From positions 19,370,946-19,434,945 of the forward strand of contig NC_092193.1 of assembly GCF_043641665.1 (NCBI RefSeq): 64,000 bases of DNA, in the 5' to 3' direction. Both the position numbers and the translations under genes were made by a program. Source of the stretch: Enoplosus armatus. Lineage: Eukaryota > Chordata > Actinopteri > Centrarchiformes > Enoplosidae. The notes under the pieces were generated by a model. It saw only the letters and a program-made list of their open reading frames with translations. It searched no databases and had not been told where the DNA came from. Positions 45,380-57,592 of the stretch are shown one piece after another (position 1 is the stretch's first letter; every line of letters starts with the position of its first letter).

Positions 45380-46915
45380 ATGATTACAAGAAATCTGCTC
45401 CTATTGGTTTCCCTGTGCCTGTGGGAGGGGCTCGCGGGAGGTGCCTCGGCCAGTAAGATTGTACGGAGGAGGGGAGTGGGCGGATCGCACGTCGTGAAGC
45501 TAGGGGACAGCAGAGCTTCGGACCAATGGGATGCGAGCGTGGATGCGAATGCAATGCCCGTGGTGACTCTTAGAAACCTGATTAGTCATGAGCAGGCGGG
45601 TGACACTGGGTCTTTTTCTTATTCCAAAATATTGCAGAATCATGCTGCTCCGTCAGTAGCCAACAAGGAGAGGCAAGCTTTCAAGCCCAAGCGGGAGGTT
45701 GACTCAGTCAGTAAAAAAGAAGTGGCTTCGCACATGTTAGCCAATAACAAAGAGTTAAACCAGGATGTGAAGAAAGCTAAGAACAACACCAAGAACGCTG
45801 AGACTCCTGCCAAGACAGGAAGGTCAGAGAAAACATTCACAATCCATCATAAACCAGATCTTCATAGCAATAGAACAAGGTTTAAATCAGGATCTAGATC
45901 CAGGAGCAGGCCTGATTTGAATGTCCATACTACAGGTGTGCCAGGAAAAGGATTCAGCATAGATGCAAACCGCAAGCTGAACCTCACAGGCAGTTATGGG
46001 GTTCTGAAGCTGCTGTCGAAAGAGAACCTCGTCAGGATCGTCAATTCCCAAATGCAGAGCGTTCCCAGCCTGAGCTTTCCGAGCAAGGGCAGCCGGAGCA
46101 GGAAAAGAGACTTGATTGACGTTAATCACGGACAGTTAGAGGCTCAGAAAGTGCCGAGACAAGATATGGCTGTCACTCAGTTTCACGCTGGATTTGATAA
46201 TCAGACTGCGTTTCCTTATGTAAGCCCAGTCACCACTGCAGATCTTAATCGAGACCAGGGCGCCAACACCCGCGTTAATCTGCTAAGTGAAGTCAACCCG
46301 GTGTTAAGTAAAGGGCAGAGTAACTTGGGAGTGCAGGGTTCAGATGGTGGCGATATCAAGAGCAAACACCTCGTCCGTTTGCTGTCAACACCTCGCAGCG
46401 AGGTCAGTCTCAGCCCAGAGAAGGAAGTTATAATCAGCCAAACAGAACCACCATTTACATCGACAAAACATTTACCACTGTATGTTCCCCCTGAAACAAA
46501 TGACTCTCCGCTGTCTGTGCTGACAGTGCAACCCCTGGGAGTGAGGCCGGGGAACAGAGCAGCAGATTCCCATAGAGACCCATTAACGGAGTCAGTTCAC
46601 ACTGCTCAAACAGAGCTCAGCACAGCGCAGTACCCTGCAGATGAAGACAACAAACTTGTCAACAGCAGTCATGTCCTGAGGCTCCACCCAGCTCCCGAAT
46701 GGAGCCTCGATACAGGAGACGCTGGGATGCAAGCTGTCAATCCGGAAAATGGCAAGGGCCTTGTGTTCGAGGAAGCAGAGTCAGAGGTGGAAGAGGAGGC
46801 GGTTGACCGCATGGAAAGGAAGGGGTCGCGCTCTCGCAGCAGGAGGAGCTGGATCTGGAACCAGTTCTTCGTGATTGAAGAATATGCCGGACCTGAACCT
46901 GTGCTCATCGGACGG
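45380..46915 (+). CDS. cdh24: Type II cadherin (cadherin-24-like), first coding exon with giant prodomain
   Basis: Encodes 512 residues of a cell-surface calcium-dependent adhesion protein. Residues 1-24 form a signal peptide (LLLLVSLCLW core, likely cleavage after ASA). Residues 25-489 are a prodomain far longer than the few tens of residues usual in the family. It is polar, nearly free of cysteine, ends in an acidic stretch (464-479) and carries N-glycosylation sequons at N135, N164, N201, N274 and N428. GSRSR occurs at 171, 237 and 482; other basic sites are KPKR at 102-105 and RKR at 241-243. RSRR at 486-489 is a furin-type site just before the mature N-terminus, S490 W491 I W493, where the Trp2/Trp4 pair swaps between partner cadherins in type II adhesion. 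Glu11 follows in FFVIEEY. The exon ends in phase 0 at CGG/GTAAGG. GPEPVLIG favours cadherin-24 over cadherin-11 (GPDPVLVG); this rests on remembered family sequences. The ATG chosen is the only one giving a signal peptide. Confidence 0.93.
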
Positions 46916-48338
46916 GTAAGGAAAAAGAAAAACTTAATTCATCATTTACAAGGGCTGTGAACTATTTTATTAATGTTTTATGAATATTTAAGACACCGTT
47001 ACAAGTCTCTTACATGGCTTATTTCACCTCAGGTCCATCTCTCAGGTACACATCTTATACAAGAAGTGGTTAGCATAATTTAACCCCACAGTCGCGCTCC
47101 CAGGTTTTCTTTTGTGCATTGTTACGAACCTCCAATTGGAATTGATTTACATTTGCTCCAGAACGATGTGGTGCCTTCCAGATAGCCGTAAAACCTTCAA
47201 TGAATCAATGGTGTACTGAGACGGAACAACAGCTCCCAGATCCCGTCTGCCCAAGGGGCTAGTCATGATCACTACCAATCCGCACTCACCAATGGGAATT
47301 GACATATCCAGGAGAATTAATAGCTTTACTTTTTCCTTCCACCATTGATCCTCACCCTGAGGCAGAAAGCAAGAGTACTCAGAGTGTTCCCTCATTTCCC
47401 TGTAGGTCAGACCTGTCAGCTCTCCTCCCTCATGGTCAGAGGTCTGCAACGTCCCGCTAATGCTATTTCATTTGGACTGATTTACACTCGGTTTGACAGG
47501 ATTTATCACAGCGTTCCTCCGTCAGCACAACACACACACACACACACACACAGGGCTGTAGTCCTATTGCTCTGCCCTGTCATTTATTAGAATCATTGAC
47601 TGGTACACGTCTCACCCCCAGTGCCCGACACACACGCCCTCCTCCTTTTTGAAAGAGGGAGCAGATGAGCGTGGAGGAGGTCACGTGGGCCGGACAGAAG
47701 GTGTCTCGGAGCCCCGCGCTGTAATGGCTGAGCTCTCAGTCCTCAGCATGCGCCAACTGTCTCAGTACCCAGCTGCGGTAGATGAGCTAATTTATAAGCC
47801 TGTGTGGCCAGTTTGCTGAGCAAATGAATAGTAATGATCCCTGTGTGACTGCTGCAGGCTGTTGGAAGCCACAGAGTTAGAAGTTTATGTGTGCGTGTGT
47901 GAGTGCTCGAAGTTGAGCTGGTGGTGGGAGGTGTCTCACACTCGGTAGACAAATTGCTTTGTGCTTTTAGATTTTAATATCCAGGTGCACGCAGATGGGC
48001 AGGACCCTTCAGCCTTCATGTACAGCCTCCCTGAGTGCACCCGCGATTAGCCAACATTTAATTTGGCTTTTCTTTTTTTGCACTATGACTAATGATGGCC
48101 TGAACCGAATGCTATGAAGCACCGTTAGTGGCTGTGGAGAAGATGCAAGAGCTAACGGTCCAGCTTACAGACGGCACCGCGTGTAAAACCATTAGTGCCA
48201 ATCTGCTGTGTCAAGCAGGTATTTATGCCAGCACATTGTATGGCACTCAAGGAGGGAACAACGCCAGGCCACACACACATGCCCATATGATAGTGCTGAC
48301 ACTTGGAGTACACCCAGAACATTATTGTGGCTCTGTGT

Positions 48339-48362
48339 TTGTGTGTGTGTGTGTGTGTGTGC
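48339..48362. repeat. (GT)n microsatellite
   Basis: A GT run of about 24 bases. Confidence 0.95.
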
Positions 48363-49291
48363 TGGGCCAGAGATGCGTATGATTAGTACCCTACTGTATT
48401 AGACAGTGACGGCACACATGAATAATGCTCTTATAGATCTTAATACGCTTATGAATTTTTAATCTCTCGCTCTGCTCCAGTGTAGGCAGGCTGCTATAGG
48501 TAGAGAGATCAATGCGGACACGCTGCCCTGTTTTTCCCCTATCAGGGACCTGATTGTGCTTTAATGGAGAGAGCTGTGATGGAGAGTGTGAAGAAATTGA
48601 CTGTACAGGCCAGAACAGCTCCACCTGCCAGATCCAACACCAAATCCAGACCCAATCAGCCGCAAAACACTGTTGCCCGTGACTCACAACACGTGTCTCT
48701 CCTTCACTCGGCTATATCGCGTTCACTCATACACTCTGACACACAAGCCATGTACATCTGAAGGTGTGATTCTGTATTTAATTGCAGGCTCTCTTTTAAA
48801 TTCCGCCCTCTAACACTGATTCATGCTGGGGTTTTTTTGTGTGATCTCGGACAATTCGGTCTGGGTAAATCCCTACTAAAGCTGGAAACAAGAGCCGAGG
48901 CTCTAATCTGCGATGTCAATGGGAGACAAAGGGCTCTGCAGCTAAACTGATAATGAATTAGGGGCCAAATCTGTGGACACAGTGACAGCACCCAGTGTAC
49001 TTTTGCATGGATATTCATAGGCACTTTGTCTGAATTCAAATTGTTAGATAGCGCTACACAGAAAACTGCTCATACGGTATTAAATCTAAAAAGAAGCAGC
49101 CAATGAGTCACCAGCTGTCCATTCACTGTTGTTGGAGTGGCCCTTGAAATGTCTTAATACTGTCAGAGATCTGAGTTTTTGTTTACTGTGATATCTTGTT
49201 TTTGGAGAGTTGTTCAGGTTCACAAGAGTTGCCAAAAAGGGCAAGAAACATTCTGAGTAGTGAATTGTCTGACTCAGTTTTCTATCAACAA

Positions 49292-49292
49292 C

Positions 49293-49325
<33 letters not shown>

Positions 49326-49389
49326 TCTATCTCTCACACACACACACACAAACACACAAACCCAGACCTACATACACATGCATGCACAT

Positions 49390-49434
<45 letters not shown>
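49292..49434. repeat. Compound (CT)n/(CA)n microsatellite
   Basis: A CT run (49292-49335) passes into CA (to about 49358). A second uninterrupted CA run occupies 49393-49434. Confidence 0.95.
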
Positions 49435-49436
<2 letters not shown>

Positions 49437-50439
49437 CAGATGATGCCGTGTTACTATATTTTCTCACGCTGGAGTGTCTCTGCCCCATGATAATTGTGAA
49501 TTTAATTGATGCTGTCACATGGTCTGTAATGGGGTTTCAAGTGATTGCAGAGGCAGAGTGAAAGAAACACAGATTTTTTCTTGAGGAGAAAAGGCGCCTC
49601 AGCAGAGCCGGGATTAAGAAAAAAACACCACTTTCTGATTAGCTTTTCTTCCATCCTCACTCTCCTCTTGAAATGCAAACTCCCTAACACCTCGTGTGGG
49701 GAGAAAACGTGACACATATAGTCGTTTCTTCCTCTCTGTGAGGAAATTATAACTTCTCCATCTTGCCCTGTTTCACCTATATAGCGACTTAAGTGTTTAA
49801 GCTACCAGGCGAGTCGGCAAACGCGCATATGTAATTTACCAGTGCAACAGGAAACGGACATAGGCTGTCATCATCATTAGCATACCATTAACATCAGCAT
49901 GAACATACATAATTCATAGTTAGTGAAATAGGCCTGTATTATCTTTGCCACACATGACACTCGCACTACAGCACAATATGAGTATAAAACATGCAGACAT
50001 CAATGCAAATCTGTAATTAAATAACTCCAGATTCTGTTACACACCAAACAATACCAACCAATTCCCAGCGCGGCGTATACTTAGCTTTCTTATTATGTTG
50101 AATCGCTCATTAACATTCACTGCTAAAAGTTGCTGTGCAAAATGCAGTTAAAAGATTCCTCCAGCCCAAGGGCATTCAATAGATATATAAATAACGCGGC
50201 TATTGACCGTTCTGTTATTGATAACTCCTGCGCCTCTGTGCTGCGCCTCTGGGTGCAACGTGCGCACACATGATATTGCGAAAGCGCTCGTGGGAAGTCG
50301 GGCGGTGTGATGCAAGGACGAGAAGGAGGCTGTCACAGGAAGTTAAGTGCTGGTGTTTAAGACTGTGTACGTGTGCATGCACATTATAGTCTTCTCTGAT
50401 GTTCACTCTAGCAAAACCCTTTCGTCATTAGCCACAAGC

Positions 50440-51200
50440 CATTGGCGGAAAGTAAGTACATTTACTCAAGTGCAATTTTGAGGTAAAGTGCTTTTACTTA
50501 ATGATTTCTGTTACTTTATATTTCTCCACCCACATTTCAGAGGGGAATATCGTGTCCTTTATTTCTCTGCGATAGTTACTAGTTTTGCATCAACAAATAG
50601 GATATGATGCATTGTTGTAGATAAAACTACCACACTGTATAAAGGAGTTAAATTAGCTCCACTTTGACCACTTTAATGTTGAAATGCTGCTTACGGGGGG
50701 GGGGGGGTGTCTAACCAAATACGCTATCAAGTTGCATTATGGGAATCGTAATATCCCAGCAGCCATCTCTTCTGTTTTAGTTATTAAATGTATTTACACT
50801 CATTAGTTACCTCTATGTTTTAGTTTGCATGGTCAATGGCGGACTCCACCATTTCCACGCTAGATTTAAATGGCATACACATGCACAAGGAATGGTTGTG
50901 TTGGGACAAGTATAGCTACAGCATTGTATAAAGATCACGAGCCGTTCTGCTGCACCTCTTGTTCTGTTGCATGTTTGACAGAATAGCCTCTCAAAGTGAG
51001 TTTCTTACCCCAGTTATTGGTGAATGTTTCAATTTGCACGGAACTCTTTTTTAGCGTTACCACCTTTAACCACAGGTGTTGCCAAATCAATCGGAACTAA
51101 AATACCTTTAAGTACATGTTGCAGATAATATTTTTGTACTCTTATATTCACACTGTGGTATTGCAGCTTTAAGTAAAAGATGTGAATACTTCTTCCACTG
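50440..51200. mobile_element. hAT-like MITE of teleost type, with an unrelated interior
   Basis: The left part (CATTGGCGGAA, then AAGTACATTTACTCAAGTGC, AGTGCTTTTACTTAATGATT, GATGCATTGTTGTAGATAAA and GAAATGCTGCTTAC) and the right part (TTTAAGTACATGTTGCAG, CACACTGTGGTATTGCAG, GTGAATACTTCTTCCACTG) match the two ends of a very common fish repeat. Its ends read CAGTGGTGGAA ... TTCCACCACTG, as in hAT elements. The middle (about 50695-51100) does not match. It starts with a G run at 50695-50707, so it is an insertion, a variant interior or a rearrangement. The superfamily is inferred from the end sequence. Confidence 0.65.
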
Positions 51201-52181
51201 CTTAAGCACATGTTTATTAAGCATGGTCCTCCCCTGACCTGAATGGAGGATGGCAGAAACCCACATTTTGGAAAACACACAAACCCATGTAGATTCTAAA
51301 TACATATTTGTGCCAAAAACGGGTAAAATCCACATTGTGTTTGCACACAAACACATCGCAAAATGCTTGTAAGTCCTGCTTCAAAGTCATAAATAACACA
51401 ACTCAGATAAAAGGGCCCTTTATGAAACTGAAGGAAAGGGAGAGCAGAGAGGCATGGAGTCACACAGACATAAAATATAAAAAAAATAAGAAGCGTGTGT
51501 GATGGTGCCAATAGGAGGGCCAACACTAACTGTAAACACACACTCCTCCTGACAAGGAACTCATCAATAATGATATAAAAAAAATGTCTCCTTGCAAACA
51601 GCTCTGTGTTTTCTTGTACTTTCACTCTTACTCTCCCTGTAGAAATCATTTAGCCTCGGGGTCCGAGCACAGCAGGGGTGAGACAGCAATTAGAGAGTGA
51701 CTACAGTGTTGGAGGGAGGGAGGAGAGAGGGAGATAACAAGACAGAGGAGAGCGAGATTACCATGCAGGACGAAGAAAGGATGATACAGGGGAAAATGGG
51801 GTAAAACTGGAGAGAGAACAGAGAGAGGTTATAAAGGAAAGGGGATGCAGCACAGTACTGTAAGGTCAGCTTTAATGGCATGCGGATATGGTCGGGTAGG
51901 GAAAAGAAGTGAGAGTGGTGGAAAGTGTGGAAAGGTTAATGGCTTACAACTGGCGGAGGGGAAGAACGTGTGAGGCAGTTTAAGGAAAAAGAAAGGAGGG
52001 GAGGAGTGAGAGATCACACACGTTTCTAAAGCTGACCTCACAGCCCGTCGAGGCCTGAAGCGAGCCGGAGAAAGACAGACCAGATAAAGAAAGAGAGGGT
52101 TATGAAAAGAGGCAGCCGGGAATCCAGGGCATCAGCATGGGGACGGGCAGGGTTTACACAGAGGAAAAATACAAGAGAGTA

Positions 52182-52183
<2 letters not shown>

Positions 52184-52216
<33 letters not shown>
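52184..52216. repeat. (GA)n microsatellite
   Basis: A GA run of about 33 bases at the end of a purine-rich block that starts near 51690. Confidence 0.95.
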
Positions 52217-52219
<3 letters not shown>

Positions 52220-53003
52220 GAGAAAGCGGTTAAATACCATTTTATTGCAAGCCCCTGTGGATGCCACATTCAAATGTGTCTCTGTGCTGAGTGGGTGCAG
52301 GATCACATAGAGAAAATAATAGACGGGATGACTGAGGGAACAAGGCTAGGAGGGGAAAGAAGAGGAAGAAAAGAGGTGAAACTGTGGAGTCTATTAAAGA
52401 TGGAATTCAAAAGGAAACACAGCCTGCCTTTCTCCTTTACTTCCAATCTCCCCTCTCTCTTTATAGCCCGTGTTTCATCTCGGGATAATGTCGAACAAAT
52501 CAGCAAAGCGAGCTTCTGAATTTAAAGCATCGTTCTTCCAGATGTGAGAATGGCAGTATTTTATCTCCGAGAGTGTATGGACCGCTTACAATACATCTAC
52601 ACAATTTTCAACTTCATATAAAAATGCATTAAGATTACCATGGAATATTAGCATATGTGTAACCTTAGCAACCTAGTAAAATAAAGCACAAATCAGAGTT
52701 TGTTCATCTACCGAGCTTAACCCCACAAGGTGAGAAATGCAGCGCGTGTTCAGCCTGCGCGCAGTAATGCGACATAGGGAAGATGTGGGGTGAAGAGTCT
52801 GTGCAGGAGTTGAACTCATGATTATGCATAGCCCAGTGTGAGCTCTTTGACCGTGACCTTGAGCTAATATTTATGCGTCGGCCTGGACCGTGCTCTCCAC
52901 TTCTCCCCGTTGGCCCTGAAGGAGCCCGTGAGTCAGGGAGCAGAGGGCATGGGCGAGAGAGGAGGGCAGAGGAGCTTGAGGAAGAAGAGGAGTCACATGA
53001 CAG

Positions 53004-53029
53004 GGAGAGAGAGAGAGAGAGAGAGAGAG
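53004..53029. repeat. (GA)n microsatellite
   Basis: A GA run of about 26 bases. Confidence 0.95.
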
Positions 53030-53670
53030 GTGAAGGCAAAAGCTGTAAGGTGACATAACTCACCCTCAGGCAGACAGGGTGGAACAAATTATTGCAGCTA
53101 ATCAGAGAATCTGGTCAGTTAATCATCACTGCTGCTAAACATGTCTGATTTGAACTTTAGCATCCATTCACCAGTGGGTGAGATACAATATTCATATCTT
53201 GACATGAACATGCATGTGTGTCGATATCAAAGTATTAAATCGAAAATATGTATCAGTGTTTGCTTTAATCAGTGTGGAGTACTCCCATGCTAACAGTAAT
53301 GCTTTGATAAATTAGGTTGTTGGGTAAGCTTCTGAGCTTTGAGCTTTGCTTTTCTTGGACTAAATTCCAGCATTCAAGGCAGCAAAAGTTGGTAATCTAA
53401 ATATGGTAACAAAATCTACTTTCAGAGCAGCGAGTCTCATAACATGCCACGCATTAGTCACAATACTCTGGTCGCTTTTGTTGAATCTAATCAAATGAAA
53501 CTAGAATCAGAATCTGAATTTTTTTCACGGCACAGTCTGACTGCAGTTCTCAGAGACTCTCAACATACTTAAACGCAGTGCATAGAACAAATTGACAGGA
53601 TGATACAGATACAGACATACGGCTAAACAAGGGGGAAACAATGACGTTGAACCAGCTTGTGATAAGCAAG

Positions 53671-53880
53671 TCTACAGCCATGCTAGCAGAGCCATGAGGC
53701 TGCAGGGCTCACTGTAAAGAGAAAAAGGTTGAGGCTCAAAGCCAAAAATGGTTCAATGTAAATATAGTGGTTGTCATGCTAACATGCCCATGTTTAGCAG
53801 GATTCATATTTACCATGTTGTCAGTTTTAGTCTAGCCTGTTAGTATGCTAACATTAGCTAACTGAAAGGCGATGTCAGTC
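53671..53880 (-). repeat. MITE-like teleost repeat, reversed copy
   Basis: TCTACAGCCATGCTAGCAGA, GTCATGCTAACATGCCCATG, TTTACCATGTTG and TTAGTATGCTAACATTAGC are the reverse-order landmarks of the family at 31600-32035 and 36406-36987. It is truncated and diverged. Confidence 0.6.
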
Positions 53881-54032
53881 CACTGTCAGCCGGTGAGATT
53901 AGATGGAATCCACCGGGGTTCCGTTTTGTTTATTTCTTGTAAAACTAAATGAGCAACCTTATTTTAGCTACTATGGTTTTTGTATGATTTTTTTTTTTTT
54001 TTAAACCTGAAGTACTTTTGTATTGTACTTGT

Positions 54033-54345
54033 TACGGCAAACGGCCGATTTACACATCCAGCAGGCTCGTGACAACACTATCATTTATCTGAAGTCGTGT
54101 GTCTGGCCACCTGGCAAATGTAAATCAAACATTCCCTCTCTTTTAGCTCTCAGCTGCTAAATGTTCCACTATGTTCACCGGCTTGTCTGCTGTTTGGCGC
54201 TAGGCAGGTAGCGTGCAGTGGGTTTATGAGAGCTCTTTTGTTGAAAAAAGCCCCCTGCTGAGGCTGAAAACAAGGTTGATGAAAGCAATGATAGTGAACC
54301 AAACAGTAAAATAGCTGGTTTCAAAACCAAAAGTAATACGCTGAA
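54033..54345. repeat. Teleost interspersed repeat fragment
   Basis: ACACATCCAGCAGGC, GTGTCTGGCCACCTGGCAAA, TTTTAGCTCTCAGCTGCTAA, CACTATGTTCACCGGC, GGTAGCGTGCAGTGGGTTTA and GGCTGAAAACAAGGTTGATG follow in order the landmarks of a common fish repeat. Confidence 0.55.
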
Positions 54346-55678
54346 ATACACCATAAAACATTCATTGTCGATATAAAGATATGGATCAGAGCGGCTTTAA
54401 GTTTCTCTAGCATTGTAATAAAAGCATCAATATTTAAATGCATTTCTTTGAACATATATCTATTATAGAAACTGGGCAGTTCTTTGTGCCCAACAGCTGC
54501 CGTGAGTAGTGGAGGCCATGGAAGAGAGGGGAGAGGCTCGGCCACCGAGGACAGGAGGTGCACGGCGAGGGCGGGTCAGAGGAAGTGAGCAGGGTCAGGA
54601 TGAGATGTGCAGGAGGCCAGGGGAGAGCAGAGGGAATGAGTGATAGGTGGCACCTGATGGGGAGGGGGGTGGCAGAGGTGAAGACGGGAGGAGGAGGAAG
54701 ATGGGAATAGAAAAGCAGGAGAGGAGGGAATCTTCTCTTCGGCTTGCTGACAGATGCAGACACACAGGTTAATATTTTAATGCGTCCTGAGAGGCATGCC
54801 GACGCAAACACACACATGCTGAGATCATTCTACAACAATGACCCACAGTATGAATAAAGCACACAGTGTACACTGCACACACCATGCATCTTATTATGTA
54901 ATATATTAAAAGTCTGTGTGATGACATGAAAGGACTCCACATACATTTTGCAACACTACAACACTGTTTGTTATATATTATATAAACAATATATTACAAA
55001 ATATAATTAGAGTACACTGCCTCTTTTATTCTTTATTTATATGTAAGTAACTGTGTAAGTCTTATACAAACTGTACATTTGTGCCACAAAAAAATCATAC
55101 CCCCTTTTCACAAAAACCAATGAAAATGAAAAAGATAAAACAGTGCTTGAAATTCCCTTTCATTATTGCACATTGCTCTTTTTCCTTTACCCACAGACAC
55201 AGCCACACTCACAGACTTTTGGTTCCCATTGGTAAAAGCCATTCCTCTTGGCAGTGGCACGCGGTGGCATATATGTGGGCGATTTGCCCTTTAAATGTAC
55301 AGCAGTGAGTTAAGCCTCCAGTGGCCTTTTCCAAGCTCGTCTCCCTCGGCTAAAAATATGATGTGAAGTATTCACCACCAGAGTGGAACACTGAAGCAAT
55401 AAAACACAAACAATCACCCGACGAGCCCGCCACACACACACACACCCTCACATCAGCTGATTATGATAATCAAAAGTGGGATTTGCATACTCGCAGGCTA
55501 AAAGCACAGTTTTGTCCTGAATAATGTATTGAGGAGGAAGGGAACAGTGGCGAGATGCATTGAACAGCTTATGGTGCTAAAGGAAAAGTCTAATAATGAT
55601 GAATAATGAATGTTCTGTTAGGAAGTGCGTGAGTGGGAGGAAGTGTGTGTGAGTGTGACAGAGAGAGATTTAGCAGAC

Positions 55679-55679
<1 letters not shown>

Positions 55680-55704
<25 letters not shown>
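55680..55704. repeat. (GT)n microsatellite
   Basis: A GT run of about 25 bases. Confidence 0.95.
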
Positions 55705-55709
<5 letters not shown>

Positions 55710-57566
55710 TGTGTTGAAGTGGAGGCCACACAGTGTGCCCTCCAGAGACAGACTGAATTAGATCAAACGAGAACAGGGCAACATGTCCACACCACAACTG
55801 AATTAAACAGGCAATCGACGCTAACCAAGCGTCAATGCTGAATCAATGGCGGATCAATGCTAAACAATTAACTGCTGCTCCTCGTGACGAATTTAAACCA
55901 CGTCTCGCTGTAAGACAAACAGACAGCGGGCGAGAAGAGACCGTTTTCAATATCGTCTGACATTTACTTTGAGCGCAGAACAAAAGGGAATTCCCCCCCC
56001 TCGCTGCAAGAACGGGTTTGATTGAAAGTCCACACGGAATTTAAAACTTGTCACAGTACAAAGGTCTGTCTTCTGAAGTCACAAGTGCTCCTCAGAGGCC
56101 GGCTGGTTTCCGCTGCTTCTGGTTCTGTGTGTGTGTGTGTGTTTGTATGTGTGAGGGGGGGGGGATTGTCGTGTGTGTGCATTGATTAGAGAGGAGAGGC
56201 GAGCAGTTGAATGAGAGAATGCAAATTTGCAGGCATGTGGATGCATGTGTGTGTGACACCTGTGAGAAACACTATTTGCATACTTTTTTATAGCTGTGGA
56301 CATGTTTTCTGTGGTTATAATGAGACTAGTGGGGAGTGTTTTCACATCCTGACTGACCAGATCAGACTGTTTGACTGATCATTTGACTTGGGTCTAGTTT
56401 TTGGCATAATTTCTATCTGGTATGATAACATACTCACAAAAGTAGTCGCTGCAAGTTTGGCAGGACAAGAAACAAGCAGCCAGATGATCCGACATGATGT
56501 TAATAAGCCAACGGTATATAAATTGTAGGACTACTTGTGTATTTTGCCTTGACTTATTTCTGGCAATGTGGCTGTGTTTCCAGATCCCACCAACGGAACT
56601 GATGAATACAATGTTAATATGACAGACAGAAATGATGGCCTTTATTTCTGTTGATATAATCAGTGACTTATAAGGGACTGTATGCAAATTATTAGGCCCC
56701 ATTTGAGCCCCAATTGAGTATCCAATAATGCCTGGTTATGCGACTCGAAATTATTATTAGTTATGAGGGCCAGTGAGATATTTGCTCTGATACACATCAG
56801 AGCATCAAACATCATTTGATATCATTCATTTTTAGTAATAATTTCCAATACATTTCCTGGAAATAACCACAGGAAACATGAAATCTTAATGTTGAATTGG
56901 TACACTTAGTTATAATTATTAGCATCTACAATGGTAAAAAACAGTAATGGATGCATATTTACTATCTTTCTTATTTCACTTCATGTGTGATTTGGTGGGT
57001 ATGTGAAACCTATTTTGTGCCATTTACATATTAAGGTTAAAATAGATACTCAATTAAGTTGAGATATTAGGGGCTACGGTGATTATTTATAATTCTTGCT
57101 ATAGGAAACATACGGTTCGGCCTCTTTCCCAACACCAATCATTTTCATGCAGTCCCTTACCTGTTAAATATGAATTATACTGATGCAGTTAATCGCACCC
57201 TCGAATCTGAGAGGCATCACAGGAGCCTACTATACCTGTATCCACACACTTGTTTGTGTTTGCATGTGTGTGTGTGTGTGTGTGGGCGTGTGTTAAATCT
57301 CGCTCTCCTGAGGCCCAGATGGGGATCCATTTCTCTCCAGATGGGAGAGAGAGCGAAGACATCTGATGATGTGAGCTGATCACAGCCAGCCAGGAGAGTT
57401 GTTGACTTTAATTATTAGTCGCTGTGTAGACGTTGGCCTCGGTTTTGTGCTGTGCTCTATTAACCGCCCCACACTTCCTGGCCTGCTCTCAACTGTTTCT
57501 TCTCTCCAGGTCAGGCGCCATCGGCACTCACAGGCACACACAGAGTACACAGGCAGGCGCACACAA

Positions 57567-57592
57567 ACACACACACACACACACACACACAC
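57567..57592. repeat. (CA)n microsatellite
   Basis: A CA run of about 26 bases. A shorter GT run lies at 57265-57284. Confidence 0.95.

Noticed and set aside
46916..46960. Continuation of the cadherin frame past residue 512 to a stop
   Set aside because: The sequence after CGG is a consensus donor (GTAAGG), and the mature cadherin sequence continues exactly at 62518, so this tail is intron.
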